A stretch of 64,000 nucleotides of DNA. Origin: Euphorbia lathyris. Its lineage: Eukaryota > Streptophyta > Magnoliopsida > Malpighiales > Euphorbiaceae. The stretch covers positions 82,551,256 to 82,615,255 of the forward strand of contig NC_088911.1 in NCBI RefSeq assembly GCF_963576675.1, written 5' to 3'. The notes under the pieces were generated by a model. It was not told the origin of the DNA. It was given only the letters and a program-made list of their open reading frames with translations, and searched no databases. The translations under genes were made by a program, and so were the position numbers. Shown here piece by piece: positions 9,965 to 21,391 of this stretch. Position 1 is the first letter of the stretch. Every line of letters starts with the position of its first letter.

Positions 9965-12900
9965 CTATACTTGTACTGTTATGTTCCATAGGTAGAGCTC
10001 TTCCAAAGGAACTCTCAATTCAATTGTCACCAAACCACAACTTTCTTCATACTCGAATGTCACTTCCTCCATCTCAACTGTTATCCTCTTGGGTCGAGAT
10101 GATGAATATGCTCCGAAAAGGCCGCATCCATGAACTTTCATGCCAACATCTGCATCTTTTTCAGATTCATATCTCAACTCCTTCACAGCCCCTCCTGAAT
10201 TCAACATCTTCATTAGACCAATGGGCGCAAATTTAGCCCCGTTGCGTAGTTCCTTGACAGGAATCACTGTAAATACTTCATATTCTCGAGATTTTAATGT
10301 AATTGGTATTGCTGCATCCTTTGGAAGATAAGTTATCTCTCCTGCAGTTGGCATCAGAAACACTTTGTTAGGAAACCATATGATATCCTGCACATTACCA
10401 AGTACAAATATTCAGCATGGAAAACTTACCACCAAGATGAGAATACAGTATGCTATCCCCAGACCATTCATTATCAGCTACTTTATGCAGATAATCAACA
10501 TCTTTAGCCCTGATAAAACCGGTGATTGTGGGAGGTTTTTCATCGTGGATAAGGTTTTTCTTTCCTACTTTACACCATCCAGCTCCTTGACAGTTGAAAA
10601 CACCCATTACTCCAGTGAAATCGTTGAGATTCCATACCTTCAGTAGACTGATTACCAACAAATTGTGTTTTGTTTGTTAAGCCAGAAAACACTAGTGACA
10701 CAATGCCTGTATTACCTCAAATTATATGAATTGTAAAACTGAATTTTCTTTCATTACCTTTTCCCATCTCGGGTAGGATCCGAAAATAGACAATCCCTTG
10801 TAGGTCTTCCTGGAAGTTTGGCTCTCAATATTGAACCATCAGGAAGTACAAGCTTCTTCAGAAGATTAAAGTCATGTTGTCCAGGTTTGTCACTGCAATA
10901 CACATAATGAGAAACATTGTTTGACTGGTTTCAAAAAAAGAAAAGTTTTAGCATATCATGTTTAATGAGAACAAACTTTTACCTAACATAAATGGCACAT
11001 CCTCCGACTGCACGAGCTGCTCCATGGTATTCAGCCATTGGGTGTAAACTCTGCGATGAGGTTTGATTTTAGTTGTTAATTTCTAACCATGCAATCAACA
11101 TTTTCTTTTCAAAGATAAAATGATAAATTTATTTTTTGGTGATTTACATGAAACATATCCCAATCTGGCTGCATAAATTCACCAAGAAAGATGGTATTAT
11201 AAGCAACTGATGCAATATGAATTGTGTGCGATGCTGGATCTCTTGGCCAGAAATCATCCGATGCTCTTATAACAGCTGTTTTCTTAGCACTGCATAAACA
11301 AAATAAGTCACATAGATTTATTGATCCTATTGATAATAAAGTTATAATAGACATTAATAACATATAAACTAAAAAGAAGAGAATTTACCTGTACAAACCA
11401 TCTGTGTTATGACTCATGCACGAAATGATTCCATTATCAGGGAAATTACTAGCAATTGATGCTTCCAGTGCCTGATGGTATTTCCTGGCAAGTTTCACTC
11501 TTCCACCATGGCCTGCCCCAAGAGTTTCAAGAATGTTCTGAACATCCACTTTTACACCATCAATTCCAGCAGATGAGAGATATGAGTGAAGTTCATTGTA
11601 AAAGCTAAAAACTTTCTCAGGATTCACAAGTCCGAGGCCGTTCAATGTTATGCTTCGCAAGCAACCACAATCCTCATTTGCTTGAACCCCGGGAGAAGAA
11701 ATTGGGTACATCATCTTGGATTCGTAATGTTCCATATCAGTAACACCAGGTTTTACACCTCCCCAGTATCCTGTTATGGCATGCCACACATACACATACC
11801 TGAATATTTATGAAGAAATGAATCACCATGGTTAACGTACTATGAAAGATTTTAGCACATCTATACTGATCTAACTCCTGGTTTATATGTTTAGTGAAAA
11901 AGGAATCGCACTTAAGATGATGCTGTTCTTTTATATCAGTAACAACGTGTCCAAGTCCTGAAGCTGGATCCTCTACTCTGTGGCCCTCTTTACCATTTTT
12001 CCGAAATTTGTAATTCTCTTTGATATGCGTTAATCTGTTTGAGAAGCTGAAGGACAAAAGGAAACCACAACCGAAAATTGTTAGTTGATCCATTAAAGAT
12101 AGCACTAGTAATAAAGAAGAAATTACAATTACAGTTAGAGTGTTTACTTGGCAGCGTTATCAGCTTTGTCCTCAATACTAGAGGGATCCATTCCTACCGA
12201 TTGCCATCCATCATCAATTATGACAAACTTTGGAGAAACTCCACCTTGTTCCAAGCTGTAAGAATAAATAATTCCCACAAAAACTAAGTATATGCCTGAA
12301 CGTACATAAGGTAACTTCATCCAAAACAGATTTACCTTTCCAATCCTTGCTTCACAGCTTCTGCTGTTACATCGGTGTAAAAAGCATCCCATGTGCACCA
12401 GCCAAACCAATTCAGCATGTCTGGCATCTGAATCACAAACATATAATACCCAGTTAATATTAATACGTATGCATCAACATGAAATCAATCGTATTGCACT
12501 AAATAAACAATCTGTTTGGGTGGAAGAATTTATTTTATGAACTTGATAACACATCATTTTTTATTTGTTAAATTTTCTACTTTATGTCAGATGCCTCTAA
12601 TATGGCTCTCAAATAGGCTTTCAACCAAATTTCAATATTTAAATCTTCATTCATCAAATTAACGAGCTCAATTAAACAAGATCATATCCACATTCCTCAC
12701 TTGAATTCAATTTCATCCAGTTATAAGAGTTACCTTCTTTCTCTCCCGATGTGAGAACGTCTGCAAATGTCTCTCGACCGACCTGAGATAATCATATATA
12801 TAAGTAGTCGATGACCGTGATGCATAAATTGAGTTCAACAGAGAAATGCGAACATTCAAATATTAGTCTTTGATTGTAAAAATTAAAAGTCACATCTAAT

Positions 12901-13821
12901 CTCAGTGAATTCTGGAAGTAGTTCTGCTATAAACATTAAACAAGAAAAGGGTAATTAGAAAAAGAAAATGTGGCTTGATTTCTGCACAGTTCTCTCCGCA
13001 TGTTCATATGAAGCTCAATTTTTGAACGGGCGCATAAACAGGGAAATGAAGAGAATCAGGGTTTCTGAGACTTACTTCACTGCATACGTTATGACATCAA
13101 AAGGATCTGATCCAGCTGCCATAAAGACCAGATGGCTCCCCCCAAATTCCTCAACAGCAGGATCTCCTGCAGTCGATTACAATAAATTAAAATGCAATTT
13201 TTATCAGTTGATTGATAACAAGAATCAAAACAATCTGACTGAATTCTATACCCATACCGCTTTCGAGACAAATTTCCAACTCGTTTCTGTCATTACCCTG
13301 AAGAACAGCCCTAAAATCTCCTTCGAGAATAGGCAAGAAAACTGTATACACTGAAGATTTTTCACCTTCAAAATTAGACCCATCTTGTGCTTCCACAAGC
13401 AGAAATTGGGTCTCAAATGGAATATCCTCACCCCAAGTTCCCATTCTCTGTGTCATCCACCATAACTTGAACCGGAAAACACACATGAATCGCAATCCCC
13501 TAGAAATTCAAACCAAATAAACCATCCATCATTTGTAACTCTTAATTAAGCACATCAGATTAAGGTTTTTCCTTCTTATTACTATTATTATTTTCTGGAG
13601 ACAAAAATTTGAAAGAAAGAAAGAACATACTCGAGCATTCCAACAGGGAAAACTCTGCGGCTACCAATTTGATCAGAACGAACACCAATGAAAGCTCCAT
13701 TAACAAAAGAATCAGTAGCAGCTAAAGTGATGTCGATGTTGTTATGAACATGATGCAATACAACATTTCCTCGAACCATCAAATTCCCGTCAGCCAGCGT
13801 GATACCAGCTCCGACCGTCAT
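9965..13821 (-). CDS. RFS1: RFS1/SIP1-like raffinose synthase family gene, 13 exons, frameshift in exon 11
   Basis: GH36-type family: probable galactinol-sucrose galactosyltransferase / alkaline alpha-galactosidase, acting on raffinose-family sugars. Exons (minus strand, high to low): 13821-13631, 13499-13258, 13166-13076, 12782-12734, 12427-12336, 12255-12148, 12046-11912, 11799-11389, 11289-11148, 11050-10983, 10893-10758, 10647-10430, 10341-9965. All introns are GT-AG and phases join. About 752 codons, against about 750-775 for plant SIP/RFS proteins. The start MTVGAGI and motifs FGWCTWDAF (199-207), IIDDGWQS (234-241), GVKVDVQN (nucleophile Asp about 388) and [11 protein letters not shown] (acid/base about 451-452) match the family, nearest Arabidopsis RFS1 from memory. 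Exon 11 has one extra base that shifts the frame to a TGA, giving 527 residues. Everything else is intact, so this is a very recent pseudogene or a sequence error. Confidence 0.9.
10839..10868 (-). other. Single-base insertion and resulting stop in exon 11
   Basis: The minus strand reads AATCTTCTTGAAGAAGC; family proteins (L-L-K/R-K-L-V-L-P-D-G) require one T fewer. With the extra base the frame becomes L-L-E-E-A-C-T-S-stop, the TGA being the complement of 10839-10841. Removing it restores KKLVLPDGS and the reading to the normal stop at 9965. The site is in a CTTCTTGAAGAAG palindrome, which is prone to slippage. Confidence 0.85.
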
Positions 13822-13923
13822 GATCTCTGGCTGTTTGGCTTAGAAAGAAAGGAAACTAGAAGACAACTTAAGATCTCTATGAAGAAAAAGAATAATGAGA
13901 AAGATAGGTAAGAAAATTGATGG

Positions 13924-13931
13924 TATATATA
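13924..13931 (-). promoter_or_regulatory. Putative TATA box of the RFS1-like gene
   Basis: TATATATA on the minus strand (context CTATATATACC), about 103 bases upstream of the ATG. That leaves about 70 bases of 5' UTR, typical for plants. Motif only. Confidence 0.6.
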
Positions 13932-14690
13932 GTGGAAGAAATGAATCGTTAAGGAGTTCAAAAGTTCAAATATTGCAACCAGGTATAGGGAGGGAGTTTA
14001 ATCATGGAAAGTAACTCCTTCCCAGATTTCTAATACTATTTAATTAAACAAAAAATAATACTGGTCACAATAACAATAATTGATTTTGTGGCGGGAGATA
14101 ATATTATGCGGGATTTAATAATTTAAAACAAACAAAGCGATGCTTTTGTTTTACCTACTACGTCGTTGATTAGTGTTAGGTTTACTGTTTATAAAAAAAA
14201 ACATTGAAAATGAACAACAAAACACGCCAAAAACATTATTTTCTTTACCATATTTGCAAGCGGCTTATTTGGTAGGAGGAACGGTCTAAATTGCTTAAAT
14301 AAATATTAAAGGAAAGGTACAAAATTAAATTTATGGTTTGATCGGTTATCAAATATAATCTCTAAGGTTTAAAATTTGACAAAGTGTATTGTGTAGTTCA
14401 TTCCCTTAACGAGGAGAAGAAAATCATTTAACACTGTTATAACTTTGTTTTAATCTATTTTCTCCCCTTTCTCTTCACTCATCTAGCTCTATTGTATCTC
14501 TTTCTTGGTCCTGTTTGATAAAAAAAAACAAAGATATTTGAGATAAAATTAGAGGTTTTGACTAGTCAAACTAGTCTTTGATGAAGAGATATTTGAAAAG
14601 AGTCTTTTGAACTCAAATCTCTAATTTTGAAAAATCTGGTTTAAGAAATTTTTTCAATTAGTTTTGATAACATCCGAAAACTACTCTTAG
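13932..14690. other. Upstream intergenic region of the RFS1-like gene
   Basis: AT-rich; would carry the proximal promoter. I recognise no specific cis elements or genes. Confidence 0.4.
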
Positions 14691-14699
14691 GGGCAAACC

Positions 14700-14910
14700 T
14701 GTAGAAGTAAATAATTCTGCTATGGTTAATAGTTAACCACATTAGTTAACTGTAGTTAGTTAACAATTCTAACTAATTGACAGTTATTCATCTTTGTATA
14801 AAAGCTACTGGCATCCCATGAATTCATTTAATTGAATTCATCTATCCTTTAGTTTGTAATTGTTTTGTTCTTCATCAATAATACTTTCTTCCATTATACA
14901 TTCTGTACAA
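14700..14910 (+). mobile_element. Short LTR-like fragment
   Basis: TTAATAGTTAACCACATTAG, then GTATAAAAG (14798) and TTCATCAATAATAC followed by CATTATACA, the layout of a small copia LTR end. No certain duplication; ends uncertain. Confidence 0.35.
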
Positions 14911-15049
14911 AACCCAAAGAAGTCCATAGATACAATGATAAAATTGCATAAAGGTTCAGCCTTGGAGACACATCCGCCAAATCAAAGATATGGCGTATAT
15001 CAGAAGCTGATCCCAACACTGTATATACAGATACACTATAAAGGATTCG

Positions 15050-15430
15050 GCATAACGTGAAAGGGTTATATCCGTCATTCAAGGTAGATACTCCCATGAC
15101 ACCATGCATCCGTTTTCCTAGAAAACGGTGGTAATCAAGTGGCATTAATCAATCCATTAAATGCTTTAACAGTCAGACATAAAGAATGTATACTGAATAC
15201 ATTAAAAGACATTAAATGTAAGACTGTTCATTCACCACTCAAATAGTTATGAAAATCATGTATAAATACCCCCCACATAGAGGTATTCAAGGTAGACTTT
15301 CCGATTCTCTACTTTTGTGCTTATAGTTTACTCTCGGAATCATTATTAATTTAAACATCGGAGTGTCCCCGACGGAATCCAACGACGCCTCACATGGAGG
15401 AGCTCTGGTTGAAGATTCTCCACAAGTTAT
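15050..15430 (+). mobile_element. Tat-like gypsy LTR fragment
   Basis: Shows GTATAAATACCCCCC (15259), and CGGAGTGTCCCCGACGGAAT (15358), which are LTR features of Tat/Retand elements. The comparable stretch of the big Tat element is at 25488-25620. Internal sequence does not follow, so it is a solo or truncated LTR. Confidence 0.5.
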
Positions 15431-16020
15431 CAAGCTTATTGATCTATCTTTTTTTAATAACATTTTTACCCCTAGTTACTATGTTTTACTTAAACAAGTG
15501 TTATTTGTTCCTTTACAAAAACAAAACTAATAACATTATAAACATATTCATCTATATTTTAGTGATAAATGTAAATTAATAAATTTAAACTTACTATTAT
15601 GTTTTTGGACATTATATTTCTATTCAAAATTATATGAATTAATAATTAAACTAATGAATATTATTGGAAATTTTGAGACGAATATAAAAATATTAGGTTT
15701 TTGTTTTAGTAAAATATCAAATTATAAAAGTCTAAGTTATAGTATATGTATATGTTATATAATATAATTATATAATATCCAAGAAAAAATCTCAATTTTA
15801 TTAGTAAAAATCTAAGAATAATTTAATTGTGTAAATATATTTTTATGTATTATAAAAGTCTAAGTTATAGTATGTGTATATGTTATTTTGTTAGAATCTA
15901 ATTAAGAATATGAATTATTAAAAAAGAAAATGATACCCATAAAATAACAATGTCATTATTTATGATTACTTATCATTTTGCACAACAATTATTAACAATC
16001 AGCTAACTTTTACCGAACAA
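15431..16020. other. AT-rich DNA, probable MITE debris
   Basis: Contains a direct repeat (TATAAAAGTCTAAGTTATAG at 15723 and 15851). It ends with CTTATCATTTTGC..ACCAAACAGTA, which resembles a MITE end and abuts the BAHD pseudogene's loss of frame. No gene. Confidence 0.4.
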
Positions 16021-16037
16021 CTATTTACCAAACAGTA

Positions 16038-16435
16038 TTAGCTCTCAAGTGTAACAGGAGGAACTGTCATTGTGAATCCACTATAGTTTCCGAACGAGTT
16101 CTCTGGGAATGGCAGATCCATCCTTGAATGAAGGTTAATTTCGTGAAACATTAAACATAAGTTTGGATTTATTGAGTTTTTCTTGGATTTGGAAGCCATG
16201 AATCTGCTCCATATGAACATGGATAATGCTTCGATCTTAGATGTTGTTTTCTGATTGTCCGAGCTTGTTCCTGCAACATAGTTTTCACCTAAAGACCGAA
16301 ATAAATTTGAGTCGAAAAGAAATTTCTTTGTTGAGACGTTTTCCACGAATACTGTTGGCTGGATTATAGCATGAAATGTTCTTTGGAGGGAAAATGGTGG
16401 AAAATATAAATTCAGGGCAGACTATATCTTCGTCA
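16038..16435 (-). pseudogene. BAHD acyltransferase pseudogene, middle part
   Basis: Minus-strand reading DEDIVCPEFIFPPFSLQ, then FVENVSTKKFLFDSNLF, SKIEALSMFIWSRFM and RMDLPFPENSFGN. These are family blocks (R/K-F-x-F-D, K-I-E-A-L-S-A-F-I-W, N-x-R-x-R..P..FGN) of CoA-dependent BAHD acyltransferases. The C-terminal third with the DFGWG motif is missing, because sequence after the stop at 16038 is MITE-like. The upstream half is at 17656, separated by MITEs. Confidence 0.85.
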
Positions 16436-16583
16436 CCATGTTTGGTTGCATATTACAATTTCATTGTAATGAAATGAGAAAACCTTGAGTTAAATTTTGT
16501 TGAAGAAATCTTGTAATCCCCATTACATAGAAAAATGACTTGAATTCTCATTACATTGTCATCTAACCTCTCATTTCTCAAAT

Positions 16584-16591
16584 CTCACGTC
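16584..16591. repeat. Left 8-bp target-site duplication of hAT MITE
   Basis: CTCACGTC, repeated at 17130-17137. Eight bases is the hAT signature. Confidence 0.88.
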
Positions 16592-16890
16592 TAGGGGCGT
16601 GCATCGGTACAAAACCGAACCGAATAAAAAAAAATAAATCCCGAAATGATCAAAATAATTCAAACCGACACCGAACCGGATAATAGGTAAAATCGAATTA
16701 AAACTGAACCGAAATATGCGGTTCAGTTCGGTTTAAACCGAACAAACCGAATTAAGTTAAAAATAACAAATAACAAATAAAATTCACTATATTTTCTCAT
16801 TAAATTTACCTCAACAACAACAAAATTGAAATATTTCCAAAATATATCTATATTGGATTATTATCTCAACAATAAAAAAAACTAAACTTG

Positions 16891-16951
<61 letters not shown>

Positions 16952-17129
16952 AAATATGTGTAATTCGGTGTGGTTCGGTTTTTTTTACATTTTCTATCAA
17001 ACTGAACCGAATACCGAAATACATTTAAAATTAAAACCGATGGCGAACCGAATTGTTAAAAAACCGAATCGAAAAACCGAATTCACTCGCTTCGGTATGC
17101 GGTTTAAACCGAACCGATGCACACCCCTA
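16592..17129. mobile_element. hAT-type MITE (538 bp)
   Basis: Termini TAGGGGCGTGCATCGGT and, at the other end, the complement with one mismatch (reads TAGGGGTGTGCATCGGT). Flanked by the 8-bp CTCACGTC duplication. The body is rich in CCGAAC/GGTTCG repeats and an AT microsatellite. No transposase, so non-autonomous. Confidence 0.9.
16893..16948. repeat. (AT)n microsatellite
   Basis: About 28 uninterrupted AT dinucleotides inside the hAT MITE. Confidence 0.95.
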
Positions 17130-17137
17130 CTCACGTC
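17130..17137. repeat. Right 8-bp target-site duplication of hAT MITE
   Basis: CTCACGTC, identical to 16584-16591. Confidence 0.88.
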
Positions 17138-17560
17138 TCAAAAAGTAGAAAAACATGAAAATTGAAAACGAGAAAAATGAAAAAAATGCGAAAAACCGAA
17201 AAAATGCGAAAAATGAAAAGAAAAATGAAAAACCGGAAAAAAGAGAAAATAGAAAAACGGTGAAAAATGTTGCAAAATGGAAATTAAAAAAACGGTGAAA
17301 ATTGTTGAAAATGGAAATTAAAAGAAACGAGAAAAATGTAAAAAAAAACAAGAAAAAACGAAAACTATATACTAATTTATTGATTTCGGTTAATCTAATT
17401 TTGTATTTGATTTCGATTCGATTTTTCACATTTTTCGTGCTTTTCATGTTTTTCGTCGATTTTAATTATGTAAATAAAATTTTATGATTACATTGAATTA
17501 GGAAAATATAAATATTGTAATGGTCATTACATTACATCATGATTGTCAACCAAACATGGT

Positions 17561-17655
17561 AATGGAATTACCATTACATTCCATTCCATTACAACTTTGA
17601 TTACATTACGACCTTGATTACATTACATTGCATTACGGCATACCAAACGGACCCT
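17561..17655. mobile_element. Second MITE end abutting the BAHD pseudogene
   Basis: ATTACATTACG repeats ending GGCATACCAAACGGACCC, a common plant MITE terminus. It lies directly after the last BAHD codons (minus strand). Probably the other arm of a compound or nested MITE. Confidence 0.5.
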
Positions 17656-17945
17656 AAATGTTAAGCATGACATGTGATATGCATAAACCGATACATAATC
17701 TGCCGCATTCAAAAAAATTGAATTCGACATCTAATGGTAATTCTTGAGCTCCATCTAATTCGAATGGTAGTAACTTCTTCATCTCGGTAGGCACTAGATT
17801 TTCAAGAACGGGTGAGAGTTTGCATGACAGTTTCACCTGAAAATAAGGAATTCCATCATCATCACAGTCGATGAAACGATTGTCTTTGATCCCTCCAGTT
17901 AAAGGGCGGTAGTATTCCAAGACCTCAGACCAAAAACTCACATAT
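17656..17945 (-). pseudogene. BAHD acyltransferase pseudogene, N-terminal part
   Basis: Reads WSEVLEYYRPLTGGIKDN, DCDDDGIPYFQVKLSCKLS, LPLDVEFNFFECGRLCIGL and then ISHVMLN at the MITE boundary. These are BAHD N-domain blocks (L..YYPLAGR..., FxCGG..IG...SH). The catalytic HxxxD motif is H-V-M-L-N: His is kept, Asp is lost. The first ~60 codons are not recognisable upstream. With 16038-16435 it forms one broken gene. Confidence 0.85.
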
Positions 17946-18538
17946 ATAGTAGACAAAGAGATATAGAGGTTGAGAGAGGGAGTGAAGAGATAGGATAGAA
18001 AATAGAGAAAAAAACGTAATGGTGTGTTAAGTGATTTCCCCCTCTTTGCTAACAGAATGAACCACACGGTTTACGTTTGTCAACTTTTAAACAACAATGA
18101 GTGTATTTGAAAATCGGTTAAATTACAAGGTTTATTTTTGTACTTTTTTCTTTATTTTATTAATTTTAATTAATAATAATAAATATTTTATAATAAAATA
18201 TTAATTTAATCTCACAAATCTATACTATATATAATAGCGGAAGCAGAGAGAAATGAGGAGAAGTGTTTTAGAGACTTTTTTGATGAGTTGTCAACGTAGT
18301 AAAAAATCAAGATTAAAAAGATTTAATTAATTAAAAATAACAAATTTATATTTATAATATATTAAACAATTAGTAGCCATTAATTAAAATAATAAAAGAA
18401 AATAAGAGTTACGGGAAGATGAAAAAACACAAAGCAAATGAAATCCAAAAGTCACAAATAAACTTCTATATAAAGCATGATAGATAGTATTCCACCATTA
18501 TATTCATGGTAATGATAGATAGTATTATATTTTTGAAG

Positions 18539-19229
18539 ATAATTATTCGATTTTTTTCATATGTTGTAGTTATTTTTGTTCTCAATTGTATTGTTGTTTT
18601 ATTTTTATTAAACAATAGTTGTTATAGTTTCATCTTTCAGATCCATTTCTGCCGTTACTCATGGCATGTTCTATACCTCTCGCTACCTTATCCATGTTTT
18701 TTTATTTGTCTTTTTTTTCAAACTGGTATCTCTAGTTGAAGAAATCCGATAGAAGTAGAAGATGCATGGACAACTAAAATCGGAAAACATAAAAGTGCCA
18801 AAAATTATAAGAAATTCTTTCATTCCTCAAGGTAATTATTCAAAAAAATTTATATGTTGTAGTTATTTTTGTTCTCAATTCTGTTGTTGTTCTATTTTTA
18901 TTAAATAATAGTTGTTATAGTTTCATCTTTCAGATCCATTTCTGTTGTTACCCATGTTCTATACTTCTCACTACCTTATCCATGTTTTCTTTTTTATTTG
19001 TCTTTTTTTTTCAATCTGATATCTCCAATTGAAGAAATCCGATAGAAATAGAAGATGCATGGACAACTAAAATCGGGAAACATAAAAGTGTCACAAATTA
19101 CAAGAAATTCTTACGTTTCTTAAGGTAATTATTTGATTTTTTTTCATATGGTGTAGTTATTTTTGTTCTCAATTGTGTTGTTGTTTTATTTTTATTAAAC
19201 AATAGTTGTTATAGTTTCATCTTTCAGAT
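18539..19229 (+). repeat. ~293-bp tandem repeat, 2.3 copies
   Basis: Units start near 18539, 18832 and 19124. Each has TTGTAGTTATTTTTGTTCTC, then TTTCATCTTTCAG and GAAGAAATCCGATAGAAGTA-like blocks. The third unit breaks off at TTTCATCTTTCAG, where the LINE fragment starts. Confidence 0.85.
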
Positions 19230-19231
19230 AA

Positions 19232-19354
19232 CTTCGCACTCTTAGGCCTATTCTCAGGTATTGGAATAAAAACGTGTTTGGCAGAATTGATTCTAATATC
19301 CACCTGGCAGAAGTTCATCTTGCAGATATTCAAAAGCAAATTCAGAGCAATGAT
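19232..19354 (+). pseudogene. Captured plant L1-LINE coding fragment
   Basis: 41 codons without a stop: LRTLRPILRYWNKNVFGRID followed by HLAEVHLADIQKQI. This is the conserved block between endonuclease and RT of plant L1 LINEs (L-K-x-W-N-K-x-V-F-G). It directly follows TTTCATCTTTCAG, so it may act as an exon-like piece after an AG acceptor. Likely host-sequence capture by the Helitron. Confidence 0.75.
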
Positions 19355-20443
19355 ATATTATATATAATAATGGAAGCAGAGAGAAATTAATTAGGAGAGT
19401 TTTAGAGACCTTTTTGATTAATTGTCAAAATAGTAAAAAGGAAAATTATAAATATTATATCTAACCTAATATATATTTAATAGATATAATAAAAATAACT
19501 TACAAAATATCCCAATGAAAAAATTATATGACAATAAAAAAATTATATGACAATAAAAAAAATATGTAAGAATCCATTCAAATTTCATTCATTTAACTTT
19601 AATAAATAGCTTGAAACCAATATTACTCAAAAAAATTATATGTATATTTAATAGATATAATATGTAAGGATCCATTCAAAATTCCTTTATTTAACTTTAA
19701 TAAATAGCATTAAAACCAATGTAACCGATTTTTTTATAACGCATTGACAAAAAAAAATATAAGATCCATTCATTTAACTTTAACAAATAGCATTAAAAGA
19801 AATTGAAAAAAATTATATTTATATTTAATATATTACTTATAAAATATCCTAACGAAAACAAATTATATAAAGATAAAAATATGTAAGAGTCTATTCAAAT
19901 TCCATTCATTTAACTTTAATAAATAACATTACAACCAATATAGAACTAAAAAAAATTATAATATATTTAATTTTTCGTTGTAATAATTGACACAATGTTT
20001 AAACCTCCAAACTACTATATAAACTAAATAAATTTAAAAAGAAAGACATACTTATTTCAAATTCATGGATTTATCAAAGATTTTTGAAGGCACGAGAAAA
20101 GGAATTTTGAGGAGAGCTACAATTTGATTGAAAAACATCGCCACAAAGTGTAGTAAATATTTAAAAAAAATTGTAAGATTATATAGAAAGAGTATTATAC
20201 AAGAACGGAGAGCAAGGACCCTTGCAAAATGTCAACATGACTAGTAGAGTATGACTTCAACAACTTCCAAAACTTATTATCAAGCAATTATAAAAATATG
20301 TATGTTAATTTATTTGATATTTGCAAATTTAAATTATTTTAAAACAAAATATTAATATCACTACATGTAAATGTAAATGATATAAATTTTAAAAATATTA
20401 AAATGTTGTACAACAAAATAATCCACCCGCGGCACAATACTAG

Positions 20444-21114
20444 TTGAAAGTGATATCAATTTCAAAGCAATTGTGGGGATGCAAAATGTTATAATTAACC
20501 TAATTTTTAAATGTTTCTTGTTTTAACTGTATTTCCTAAATATTGTTTTTAGTTTTTAGCATCTTTCTTTCCATTTCTTCATCTCGCGTGTTGTTTGACA
20601 TTCTTCCTTCTTTGACTGGCTTTTATTTTAAGCATTGAACTTTATTTCGCTTGTTTGGTTGTTGTTTTCTTTAGACTTGATCTCATTTTTCTCACTACTA
20701 TCTTTCAGTTTCGCTTCGTCTTTGTGATTTCTACATCATGTTTTTTTTATTGTCTGTGTTTGGTGTTTTTCTTTTATTATTATTTTTTTTTTTCTTTTAT
20801 AGATTTTAATCTTCCTTGTGATAAGGAAGAATATTGTATGTCTTCTACTTGGGAGGGTTCTAAAGTGAATTCTTTAATGGATAAGATAGACCAAATTAGT
20901 ATTTCTAATCCCCTTTATTAGGGAGTTGGACCAGTTAACAAGCAGAAGAAAAAGGTAGGAAAGAATTTGCATAAGGAGGAAAATAAGTAAATGCACAAAA
21001 AAGATGTGAGGAAGAAGGTGCATAGGGGAAAAGAAGGAAAATGCTGTGAAAAAATGATGTGGAGAAGAAATTTTAGAGTCACGCGGATAATGAGAAGAAG
21101 GATAAACAAAAGAT
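20444..21114. other. Intergenic DNA, no recognised gene
   Basis: T-rich sequence with an 88-codon open frame (20655-20921) of low complexity followed by a purine-rich stretch. The frame has no recognisable domain; I do not call it a gene. Confidence 0.4.
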
Positions 21115-21117
21115 TAA

Positions 21118-21351
21118 GGCTCTGTTCTTTATTACTGAAAAAAATTGAACTGAACTGAACTGAACTGAATGCTACTGAACTGAACTGAACTGAACTGAAT
21201 GATACTGAATACTGAACTGAACTGAATTTAACTGAATGCTACTGAACTTAACTGAATGATACCGAACTTAACCGAATTTAATCGAACGTAACAATAATGA
21301 TGATATTAGACTTTAAAATAATTTAATGATAATATTGGACATTAATAAGCT

Positions 21352-21391
<40 letters not shown>

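Larger units (their letters stand above)
16435..17560. mobile_element. MITE with 14-bp terminal inverted repeats
   Basis: Left end ACCATGTTTGGTTG (16435-16448), right end its exact complement (17547-17560). Subterminal ATTACA/TGTAAT repeats are typical of plant MITEs. No target duplication could be fixed. It lies within the BAHD pseudogene and itself carries the hAT MITE at 16592. Superfamily uncertain. Confidence 0.6.
18219..20443 (+). mobile_element. Non-autonomous Helitron-like element (2,225 bp)
   Basis: Begins TCTATACTATATATAATAGC after an A (18218) and ends CCACCCGCGGCACAATACTAG before a T. That is the TC..CTRR structure with insertion between A and T and no target duplication. A CCGCGG palindrome sits where the terminal hairpin is expected, though the stem is poor. 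Inside: a ~293-bp tandem repeat (18539-19229), a LINE piece (19232-19354), a second copy of the element's own 5' end (about 19360-19440) and degenerate ~110-bp repeats (19560-19950). No Rep/helicase. Confidence 0.6.

Noticed and set aside
10341..10393. Exon 13 of the RFS1-like gene starting at 10393 (longer open frame)
   Set aside because: Joining there gives an immediate stop in the required phase; the CTGCAG acceptor at 10342 restores the family motif G-E-x-x-Y-L-P-K-D.
14715..14910. Complete solo LTR with a TTCTG duplication
   Set aside because: Placing TTCTG on both sides would make the element begin CTATGG rather than TG; the match may be chance.
20655..20921. 88-codon ORF
   Set aside because: Phe/Tyr-rich low-complexity first half, no domain, no splice or promoter context.
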